A stretch of DNA of 64,000 bases from Diphasiastrum complanatum (Eukaryota; Streptophyta; Lycopodiopsida; Lycopodiales; Lycopodiaceae). Positions 54,862-64,000 of this stretch are shown in pieces (the first letter of the stretch is position 1; every line of letters begins with the position of its first letter). The stretch is taken from contig CM055111.1 of assembly GCA_029204225.1 (NCBI GenBank), forward strand, positions 17,777,019-17,841,018, given 5' to 3'. Made by a program: the position numbers and the translations under genes. The notes beneath the pieces were generated by a model. It did no database searches and was not told where the DNA came from. It worked only from the letters and a program-made list of their open reading frames with translations.

Positions 54862-55157
54862 GTCATGTTGATATCTCAACTAAAATTTCTGTTCTATACT
54901 GCTCAAACCGAGAGGCTTGTTAAAGATGTAGATTTCATGATTCATGATTCAGAAGAACACGGATTGTCTATCCGTATTTACTAACTCATTCAAACCTCCA
55001 CAATATAGTACTAGAGTTCATAATCCGGTAGTAGATGTTGGATATCCATCTTTTCTGGGCACTGAAGAGCATGTCTATGATATTGGCGAATGAGTGCTCA
55101 AAAATCTGTTCCTCAAATATCTGTTAATTGATACATGAACAATATCTATTCGCATCT
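54862..55157. other. Intergenic stretch before copy B
   Basis: I see nothing annotatable. Homology to copy A begins at about 55158 (CTGTTTGCTATTGTTCATG). Confidence 0.5.
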
Positions 55158-55385
55158 GTTTGCTATTGTTCATGTATCTCATTCACTTGTTTTATCTATT
55201 CCACACATTGGTTCAATCTTGTTGAATGCTGAATTAATTCATAACATAGGTCAACAATGTCTGTCTACATTCTGGTGAATTGTAGGAATGATATAGTAGG
55301 CAATGATCAACAACCATCCGAATTGTTTTCATTCGCGATTGTTTCACTTCATGTTTTGTTTTCGAGTCACGATTTTTTTGCTCTC
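55158..55385 (+). repeat. Family B LTR remnant, copy B
   Basis: It matches 2471-2700 and ends at a primer binding site (TGGTATCAGAGC, 55386-55397). The left part of the LTR, including the paired 21-bp repeats, is absent, which marks the left border of the duplicated segment. Confidence 0.8.
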
Positions 55386-55493
55386 TGGTATCAGAGCCTG
55401 TCATAGTCTGACATAGCCACAAAACCACGAGATCCATGAGGCAAAGCATTCATGACAAAGAACCATTAACAAGTGAGAACATAGTTCACAACA

Positions 55494-56325
55494 ATAGCTT
55501 CAATAAGCAGTATACAATCAAAAATCTGCACAATTCTTAACTCATCAGGATCTAACTTCCTTGCATGGAAGGTCAAGACCTCTCTTATACTAAAGGGAGA
55601 AGGATTATTTCCCTAGGTGGATGGAACCGAGGAGATGCCTACAATTACAAGCAAAGATGTACATGAATGGAGAGAGAAGAACGACAAGGCAGTAGCCGTG
55701 TTGTCATCATCCATTGAGGATAGCCTAACTCGACCTCGCTACACTCTCCAATGCAAGAGAGATGTAAGATACTTTACTCACAAAATTTCAAACAAAATCA
55801 CACAATCAGTTCACGTTACTTGAAGATCAGCTGACAAACCTACAATGGGATGGCAAAGACCTCATCTCCTTTATCAGAAAGATGAAGGATCTAATCCTTT
55901 CATTACACAATTTCGTAGCAGAGAATGCAGTATCAGCAGAGAAACAACTCACCTATCTATTGAGAGCTTTACCAAGATCCTTCCAGACAACCCGAACGCT
56001 GCTAGCAAAGGATCTAGCTATGACACTCTAAAAGACAATGATCGAGATCCAAGAAGAAGTCGAAGATCGTGAGCATCTTGATCACAAGGATGCTTCTGAC
56101 CAAGCTCTCTACAACAACAAGGAGAAGACGGAGAAGTAGTTCAAGCCTAAGAGGGAGTCATACCAAAAGCATGATCGAGACCAGCAAGCAGAAGGAGCCA
56201 ACAGAGGCAAATGGAAAAACAAAGAGAAGCAAAAATAGCAGAATGGCGACAAGAAGACATGCGTGAGATGCAAATGCGAAGGACATACTATCGATTCGTG
56301 TTGGCTAAATTCGAAAATCGAATGT
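55494..56325 (+). pseudogene. Family B copia gag, copy B
   Basis: It is the counterpart of 2809-3650. The start codon is ATA (55494-55496) where copies A and C have ATG. TAG at 55614-55616 and TAA at 55765-55767 stand at the same W positions that are stops in the other two copies. The zinc knuckle CVRCKCEGHTIDSC is retained. Inactive Gag. Confidence 0.85.
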
Positions 56326-56339
56326 ATCGTGTTATTCTT

Positions 56340-56625
56340 GTGATGCATGGTTCCAGATGCTTTCATATAGTGATGCTAGTTGGACATCTCTCAAGGATGA
56401 CTACAAAAGTTTCTCAGGAGGATGTACCATTGTAGCAGGAGCAGCAATTCTCTGGATCATCAAAAAACAAACCATCGTGGCTCAATCATTTGGCGATGCA
56501 GAATACGTAACAACAACAAAGATGGCCAATGAAATCACTTCGCTCAAATAGTTCTTTGACGAACTAGGTGAAACGAGAAATGAACCTCTGATTTTGCAGA
56601 TGGAAAATACATCCGCAATACAAAA
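56340..56625 (+). pseudogene. Family B RNase H fragment, copy B
   Basis: It reads YSDASWTSLKDDYKSFSGGC, AILWIIKKQTIVAQSFGDAE and LILQMENTSAI, then breaks off. It matches 3675-3943 of copy A but keeps W and Q where copy A has TAG. The rest of RNase H and the LTR found in copy A are deleted. Confidence 0.82.
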
Positions 56626-57012
56626 GTGAAAGCACTCCGAACTAATGGTGGCGGCGAATACCTCTCTAACGAGATGTCTTACTACATGGCTGAACATGGT
56701 ATTACAAGATAGTTCACCATTTCCTATTTACCTCAACAGGACAAGATTCCAGAAAGGAAGAATTGAACTCTTCTCAACTCAGCTAGATCCATGCTACATC
56801 AAGCGCACCTACTTGCAAAGTTTTGGCAAAAGCTATTGCCATCGCCTGTTACTTACAGAATAGATCCAACACCAAAGTTGTCAACAACAAAACTCCTTAT
56901 GAAGTTTGGCATGGACACAAGCCTAGTATCAGCCATTTAAAAATCTTTGGTTGTGTATGTTTTGTTCACATTCCTAAACAACTTAGGAAGAAGCTAGATC
57001 ATAGGACAAATA
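56626..57012 (+). pseudogene. Copia integrase core fragment, copy B
   Basis: Counterpart of 5865-6254: VKALRTNGGGEYLSNEMS, AERKN-type block altered to PERKN, then PYEVWHGHKPSISHLKIFGC. It is joined directly to RNase H, opposite to normal element order, and carries stops and the same frame change as copy A. The repeat segment 57013-57280 follows. Confidence 0.8.
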
Positions 57013-57280
57013 ACAGTTGCCAAGTGAAGATCTTCAAGAATCTTGTCACATGCAAACCAAAAGGACACCTATGGAGCATGAACCACCCAACCAATATGGA
57101 GAGGCTGGTCAATACCCTAACCAATCCACCTCCAAGCCATAGTGAAGAACACAAGAGAGGAGAGGAGAAGCTGGCTCAAGAATCACAATTCACAATAGGA
57201 GGATGGGCGATTTCCAATGGACTTATTCTCCTCAAGAGAGATAGAATATTCTTTTTAGGACTCCTATGCAACCTAAATTG
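57013..57280 (+). repeat. Repeat segment, copy B counterpart of 6255-6490
   Basis: Near-identical to copy A apart from scattered substitutions and a small insertion near 57240. Confidence 0.5.
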
Positions 57281-57281
57281 A

Positions 57282-57495
57282 GCTATTGACCTCGTATTCT
57301 TACATTAAAGTAGTCTTCACCATGCATGTGCTACTATGTCCAATTATAGGTCCGATCCCTCATATGACTATTAATTACTTAATACGACCACGTCCAAAAT
57401 GACATAGAATAACTAATAGCCACATACAACTGGAGTGACCGGCTATTCACGTCAGGAATTATTCTGATTCCCTTGTACAGGACATGGACGTAACA
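57282..57495 (-). repeat. 3' LTR of gypsy family G, copy B
   Basis: Minus strand TGTTACGTCCATGTCC starts at 57495 after the polypurine tract. It parallels 6495-6735. Confidence 0.65.
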
Positions 57496-57843
57496 TTCTC
57501 CCTCCCTTGAACCACTTCTATCTCTAGAAGTGAAACCTAGAAAAATTCTTCTTTATGCTTTTGACCCGCTCCCATGAATAATCATCCTCAATTTGTCCCT
57601 TCCACCTGATCAGACAATCAAAGATAGAAACATTTCTCAATTGTTTATCTCTGGTTCATATTACTTTTTCAAGTTCCAAAGGAACACTAAGCGCTCTAAG
57701 TCTTTCAAATGGATAAGATCTTCCTCTGAACCAACTATGTCACCTTCATGTAAAATTAATTCAAGATGGCTTACATGAAACACATGGTGAGCTGTAGACT
57801 TGTTCTGAAGATATAGTTCGTAAGCTAAAGAACCAATTTTTTT

Positions 57844-60612
57844 TTACAATCCGAAACGGTCCACAATATCTCGTAGACAATTTATAATGCTTCCTCGTAA
57901 GCATAGTCTTAGGATCCTTAGGTATTCTAAGATATACCCATTCATCAAGGCCACTTGCAACATTTCATGCATATCATGCAAGAAATCCGCAACTTTCTGG
58001 ATCTTAACAGACTTTGTCTTCACATTTACCGAAGATCTGGATTGAAAACTGTACATCAACATAAACAGACTATAACCTGTAGCAGATTATTTCCTTCTGT
58101 TATAAGCAAACTCAATCAAAGGAACATAATCTTTCCACTAAGATTGCCTATGAGACACATATGTTCTCAACATATCCTCCATAGTCTGATTAGTTCTCTC
58201 AGTCTGTCCATCTGATTCAGGATGATCAGAAAAACTAAAACTAAGCGAGGATTCAAGCTTATGAAACATAGCTGACCAAAAGTGACCTGTAAATTTAGGA
58301 TCTCTATCACTAACTATATCTCTTGGCAATCCTTGAAGCCTAAATAATCTTTCCACAAAGATCTGGGCTAAATTTGAAGCCTTAGCAGTTGACTTGACTA
58401 GTATAAAAGTAGCTAACTTTGTCAACCTATCTACCACAACTCAAATAGAATTATTTTGATGTTGGGTCCTTGGAAGTCCAACCACAAAATCCATATATAT
58501 ATTTTTCCATCGTTTCTGAGGGACATCTAGGGGATGTAACAACCCTCCAGTCTTTAAGCGTTCAGCTTTGGCTAATTGACAAGGTCTACATTTAACCACA
58601 GAAGATTCGCCAAATGGCTTAAGTTTTGGCCAATAAAACTCTCTTTTTCATAAAGAATTTTCTTCTTTAACTCATCATCCATTGCTACACAAATTTTTCC
58701 ATTCCGAAATAGTGAACCACCTTGGATAGAGAACTGTTCGGCTATCTTCTTATCTTTCCTATGAACCTGAGACCCTTGTGAGTAAATCTCTATTCCATTC
58801 TCATTTTTGCCTATCTCCACCATCTTCCAGATGGGACCAAAATGAGAATTCAATTCACACTTTCCTCTCAACGAAAGATATAGATTAGTGAAATTCTAGG
58901 TGAATGAAAGTTCATTTAGTTTACCAATCCAACTAAGTGCATCCGCAACCTAGTTAGAGCTGCCCTTGACATATCAGATCTCATGATCAAATTCCTATAT
59001 AAGCTCAGCCCATCAAGCTTTATGACCCCTCGTATCATTCTGATTACAAAAGTACTTCAGAGTCTTTGGTATTGGCCACTCAAGCACTGTCTTGACCTTA
59101 CTCTCATCAATCTCCAACCCAGTATGGGTGATCTTATGACCGAAGTACAACAACTCATGCTTAAAGAAATCACATTTAGATTCCTTAGCATAAACTTTCT
59201 CTCACCTGAGAATATCTAAGACAATCTTGAGACCTATTGTAGATGAGAATATCATCCAAGAATATAGCCACAAACTTCCCTAGATATGGATGAAAAATAT
59301 CGTTCATCATCTGTTGGAACGTAGCTGGTGCATTCGTCAACCCAAAAGGAAGCATGAAAAATTCATAATGACCAAATCTTGTCCAAAAATTGGTCTTTTT
59401 CATGTCATCCAGATGAATCCTAATTTGATGATAGCCGGTTCTAAGATCTATCTTTGTGAAGTATTTTGCTCCACCTAATCGATCTACCAAATCATCCAAA
59501 CGAGGCAAAAGATATTTATTTTTAATAGTTACCTTATTCAACCCCTTGTAGTCCACACACAACCTGAAGCCTCCATCTTTCTTCGATTTAAGAAGAATAG
59601 GAGCACTCCAAGGTGACTTACTTGGCTTAAAATGACCCATCTTTAGATAATTTTTAATTTTCTTAGTAATCTCTATCTCTTCTTTCTGAGAAAACCTGTA
59701 AGGTTGTCTACTACCAAGAATTAACATTATCTTATGGTCTACCGATCTGGAAGGCAATATTGCATGAGGTAATTTATCTGGAAATACATCTTTAAATTCA
59801 AACAGTAACTTATTCTTCTCAATTTGCTCCTGATCTAAGTCTACCGAGTTTAGAATTTTTGACAATTCAAAACTACTTAGATGCATTTTAGATAAATCCA
59901 AAATTGGCTTGGCAAATAAAGAATAAACTTCATAATGTGAATCAAAAATTTCCATCACATTAACAAATGAACTCATCCCAGATGGATGTACAAAATTGTC
60001 TCCAAACAATGTAACTATTTCTTTACCCTCCTGAAAGGAAAGAACATGCTTCTCAAAATTTATCTCAGAATCCTTATTAAATAACCACTCGTATCCTAGA
60101 ATTATGTCCGTACATGCTAAATCTAAAACATGAAAATCAATTAACTCTCTATAATCTTGGATCCAAATTGGGAGCCTTGGAACTTTAGCATCTCACGTTT
60201 CCAACTCTGCCCCTGAATCTAGATATACTCGATATCTATGGTTACTGACTTCAGTTTTGAGGCCGAGTTTCTGCACAAGACTAGAGTTAGTAAAATTATG
60301 AGTAGATCCACTGTCCACTAAAATACTAACTTCATGTCCATTTACAGTGCCTTTCAAATGAAATAAATCATTTGGTAAGAATGAGGTAGTACTAAGAGAA
60401 CAATCGCACTCACAATTAACTATATTGATTTCTAGCTTAAGATATTTTTTACCTAACATCTCAATCACTTGAGCTACGCCTTTTTGTCGCTCAAGGCATA
60501 ATTTCATAACACGTCCAAACTGATTACAATGGATCTCACCTCCAATAGAAAACATAAATAGATTTCTACCCAAAAAAGGTAGTGTCCTTGAAAGTCTATG
60601 TTGTACCACCAA
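57844..60612 (-). pseudogene. Ty3/gypsy pol, family G, copy B
   Basis: From 60612 down: a knuckle remnant, protease SILVDSGSTHNFTNSSLVQK (intact DSG, near 60315), an acidic linker, RT 60009-59185 ([38 protein letters not shown]-type block as [38 protein letters not shown]), an RNase H/integrase zinc-finger area at 58871-58572, integrase 58437-58138 (MVDRLTKLATFI, IVSDRDPKFTGHFW, ESDGQTERTNQTM) and a C-terminal piece. The PR-RT linker that copy A lost is present. About 75 bp near 57950 and about 27 bp near 59233 present in copy A are missing here. Stops and frame changes make it inactive. Confidence 0.88.
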
Positions 60613-60855
60613 ACCATGCTTTTAGCCTTATCCGATATGTCGGAGCCACCTATTGAGCGATTCTTGAGTATTTCTATATATTGTGTAGAAACACGAATAA
60701 AACTACAAAACTGGATAATGAATAGATCTAGATTAAGGATCGATTATTCAGATGAATCAATTTTGATAGTAGAACAATCCAACATTTTAATGTACTTATC
60801 AATATTATGACTAATACAAAAATCTCCTTGCCTTTTAGGAACGGTGTATTTTGAC

Positions 60856-60872
60856 CCAAGATTGCTCTAGTA
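60856..60872 (-). other. Probable primer binding site of gypsy G, copy B
   Basis: Minus strand TACTAGAGCAATCTTGG, preceded by CCAAGTGACA, which ends in CA like an LTR terminus. Confidence 0.5.
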
Positions 60873-60873
60873 T

Positions 60874-61263
60874 GTCACTTGGAAGAGAACTGGCAACTCA
60901 AAGAATGGAACCGCCAAACATAATATGCAAGTCAAGGCCAAATGCCACTTTGAACCTTAATACCAATGGAAATCTTTTGATGGAAGTTTACAAATGACAA
61001 AGAAATTTTAAATTTTCATGACTTGTCAAAAAACTAACGGTCAGAGACTAAAATGATTAAATTCTAGCCCTTCAGAGAGCTTTAAAAATTAGGCACATGG
61101 GCTAGTTGTGCTGAAGTGTCAGCCTTTAATTGGACTACATATATTATATTCACAAGAAATTAGGAGCCAGATTCACCTTTTGCCAAGTGTCAAAAAATCA
61201 ATGGTGGGTAGCAATGATACAAAGGTAAAAGTGAAAATGTGAGAGTATGATGGAGGGGGTGTA
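60874..61263. other. Non-coding stretch, copy B counterpart of 9935-10317
   Basis: I see no gene. Sequence is close to copy A. Confidence 0.4.
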
Positions 61264-63120
61264 CTAAATCTGAGACACATGGTAGTAGGTACCGAAATTG
61301 AAAAGTGCTTGTTGAAGGTCTGCAACTTGCTTTTCCATTGGGGAAGAATAATGGTCGAAGAAGAGGCTGATGAAAGATCCATATTGCTTGTACAATTCTT
61401 TCATAAAAAATGGTAGTCATGAATTGATGTTCGTATATAAATGCTCCAAATGAAGTAGTTGGCATGAATATTGACACATGTCTCTGGGCATACTCTTGAC
61501 CAAAATATATTTCTTCAAATTTGTCAATACCTCATTCATAGGTGGTTGTAGATATTTGACCTGATTGATCTCTAAAATGGACTCTCGTTTTGAAATATAA
61601 AATTTGCAGTTGCCCATATAAATTGTTGAAGCATCAATCTCAAATAGTGAAAATACATTCCAAAGTTGAACCAAGGATTTGATGTTTCGATTATTCCAAA
61701 TAACCATTGATGAACAATCATTGTTGACATTATTGAATGAAAGATTCATTGAGTTAGTATCGATTGAGCAATGCGAACTTCTCCAAAGAAACTGATATAG
61801 ATTGATGGCATATTTTAAAATCAGCTTCCTATAGAGTATTGGTTGATTGAGAGAATATTCCCAATAATTATTCACATCCATACATGCTAAATATGCATGT
61901 GAATTACATATTGGCTTTGGAGTTCTAGAGAATCTCTAGGAATAGGGTTCTCCAACTGAAGTTATGAGGCATTGAACAATAATCCAAGGTATTGATACAA
62001 GTTAGATTATATGGAATAATGAAATCTCTTCATTGTGGACAATATCCTTGTTGAATACCTCATACTCCATCAGATTGTTGTCAAAAATAAAAATATTCTC
62101 AAAGGCTCCCAAATCAAATTGAATTGGTTCGCAGATTGTGGATCCTTTAAATAGCCACTCAATTCCAAGCCATGGAATATTGGTTCCATATAGTCCTCAT
62201 TTTGAAATTTTGGTGAATGCCTTGATCGACTTTCTTTGAGCATAACAATCTTCTCATTTTGATGATCCATAGTTGCTTGATCATTCACCAGATTAATGCA
62301 TCATGTAGGTCAAGTTCCGGACTTTGATGGTTGAAGTTAAACTCAAAAGGATGTTCAATTATCTTCACATCCTGATATAAATCTCGACTTTCATCTGAAT
62401 CCTAATTTTTACCATCTACTGTTGCAACTTGGTCCGAATCTTGAATTGGACTTTTGTTGTCTGCAACTATATCTGGACCTAGGACTTGACTTTCATTGTC
62501 GCTTTGCTCATCCGAATCATTGTCCTTGCTTCGCTCATCCGCTTCGTCGTTGTCACTTTGCTCATTAGACTCATTGCTAAGATCATCTTCATCTTCATAA
62601 GTTTCTTCCCTTTCATTCCCATTGTCGATATGTTGATGCTTTAGTATATACACTCACTAAGTTCTGAATTTGCATCTTCATTTTCTCAAACCACCTAGAT
62701 TGTTCTTCTTTCCTTTCAGCTTCAAGCTTAAGCCTTTGTTCTCATTGCTCGTACTTTAAAACATATTCCATAGTTAATCGAAACCCAGGCTGGAGAGAAG
62801 TAGTTTGTCGATAGTTTTCTACAATACTCTGATATTGAGGATGTAAGCCATATATACTTCTTAGTGATCCATTTAACTGGACCATTGGAAGCTCACTTTC
62901 ATCGTTGGAACTTGTTTGTGAAGTAGATCTAGATGAGCTAGATTCAGATGCATTAGTCTCTTGATTAATGTGCTCATCAATTTTCATCATATCTTTTAAG
63001 CCTTGACGTAGACGACGAGGTAATTGCTTTATATGAGAACCGTTGTATTGCATTCGTCGTCTACGTCGACCATTACGAGGATTATTGTCTCCAATGCTAA
63101 ATGAGGATGAAGAATCCTAT
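61264..63120 (-). pseudogene. SET-like gene copy B, central and C-terminal coding blocks
   Basis: From 63120 down: NGRRRRRMQYNGSHIKQLPR, serine-rich run, LRSIYGLHPQYQSIVENYR, acidic block NESNEQSDNDEADERSKD, EPIFHGLELSGYLKDPQS, then an uninterrupted block 61881-61417 (NNYWEYSLNQPILYRKLIL, SLVQLWNVFSLFEIDASTIY, MGNCKFYISKRESILEINQV, NEVLTNLKKYILVKSMPRDM) that spans the site where copy A has the 3.1-kb element. It ends KELYKQYGSFISLFFDHYF, VADLQQALFNLG and TAG at 61264-61266. An in-frame TGA precedes KELYKQ, as in copy A. Family not recognised. Confidence 0.55.
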
Positions 63121-63511
63121 ATAGCAAAATAACAAGAAGTAGGTTGAAACAATGCTTGATAAACATTTCCTTCCAATACCTGATAAATGTTGCATATGAA
63201 TATAAATTACCTCTTTGTTTAAAAAGTATGAACATACCAATGTATCTAATAGACCATTTTTCTTTTCAACTTGTTAATATTCAATGAACTCAAAGAATTG
63301 CATGCTTCTACATATTTACATATTTATGGATTTCACATTCATTAGCTTTCACTTATTATCTTAATTAAACATCTAGGTAAATGACGAATAATGCTCCTAA
63401 CATTTGACATATTTAATGACACAAACCAAATACAAGATGCATGGATTATACATCTATGCATATCAACAAAATTTAAATCTTCACTTTTGACTTATTATCT
63501 TTTGCAAACAT
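63121..63511. other. Intron-like AT-rich stretch of the SET-like gene, copy B
   Basis: Counterpart of 15241-15640. It separates the SET block from the arginine-rich block and has no gene of its own. Confidence 0.45.
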
Positions 63512-64000
63512 TTGGGTAGAGGATGGTTGAAACTATACTTGATGAACAATTCCTCCCCAAACCTAATAGATCTAGTGGCACAGACCCTTACATAAGTGCC
63601 CTTTACATTCCTAGTAAAACATTCTTCTTTTCCATTGGTGCATTCTTCAAAATCACAATTTGTCAATAGAGGGTGGCCAATGGAACTATTTATATATGCA
63701 GCAATGTTTCCGTGCACATCTGGATGTCCATCAATGTATGTAGGATTTGCCCTTGAGATGTTACCTCCTTGCATGCATTGCTCCTCTAGAGAACGAGCAT
63801 TTCAATTCAAGCCATATACTTGCATTCTCCATTGGTGATGACACAAAGCATGCCAATCACCCCAATTCTCTGTCCTGCATATGGCATCAATGTCACAACA
63901 CTATTTAGAGGGACCTCAATACTACTCAATGCAAAAAGGCCCAAACCAGCCTCAGGAAAGTGTTCACTAGGCATGATCCTGTACATTCGACTCCAATACG
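63512..64000 (-). pseudogene. SET-domain protein remnant, copy B (runs off the window)
   Basis: On the minus strand the SET core reads NPTYIDGHPDVHGNIAAYIN, TNCDFEECTNGKEECF, VRVCATRSIRFGEELFIKYS and FNHPLPKC. The E codon that is TAA in copy A (15759) is sense here, but the TGA at 63802-63804 is shared with copy A. The upstream half (AGLGLFA block) begins before the window end at 64000 and matches copy A to base 16137. Confidence 0.68.

Noticed and set aside
55158-64000. Assembly duplication artefact as explanation of copy B
   Set aside because: Copies A and B differ by many substitutions, several private indels and one complete element insertion with target duplication, which an assembly error would not create.

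Overview
The window reads as nuclear DNA of a land plant with a repeat-rich genome. The evidence is the density of decayed Ty1/copia and Ty3/gypsy LTR retrotransposons, methionine-initiator-type primer binding sites (TGGTATCAGAGC), AT-rich flanks, long CT/GA microsatellites, and two short exons with GT/AG borders that match a plant NIMA-related (NEK) kinase. I cannot name the species. There are no bacterial operons, CRISPR arrays, or rRNA or tRNA genes that I can support. Almost every coding stretch carries stops or frameshifts, so most entries are pseudogenes or element fragments.

Layout. 1-2184: end of a copia element (family A) and its 3' LTR, inserted in the LTR of another copia (family B). 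2185-6254: internally deleted family B element plus a detached integrase piece. 6495-9932: gypsy element (family G) on the minus strand. 10318-16637: remains of a multi-exon SET-domain gene on the minus strand, cut by a 3.1-kb family A derivative at 10662-13749. 16.6-19.2 kb: microsatellites, a 55-bp tandem repeat and two orphan exons. 19.3-27.4 kb: gypsy LTR, a second family B copy, copia fragments. 27.5-32.2 kb: a long decayed minus-strand copia. 32.2-36.9 kb: copia integrase scrap, degenerate repeats, NEK exons. 36973-45148: LTR element with Gag and protease but no reverse transcriptase or integrase, a repeat-structured leader and unrecognised downstream ORFs. 45.1-52.7 kb: LTR pieces, orphan exons, copia RT fragment, gypsy gag/integrase remnant. 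52.5-54.9 kb: LTRs with a duplicated promoter, a palindrome cluster, and half of an EamA-type transporter. 55158-64000: a second copy of the 2.5-16.1 kb region.

The main architectural fact is a direct duplication. Copy A (2471-16137 and possibly beyond) and copy B (55158 to the window end) share family B gag/RNase H/integrase scraps, the G gypsy and the SET-like gene in the same order and orientation. They differ by several indels. Copy B holds the empty target site for the family A insertion in copy A, with the 5-bp target ATTTG present once.

No intact host operon or pathway is visible. The interest lies in element structure: the Gag-protease-only element, structured repeats, shared nonsense codons, and captured or stranded host exons.
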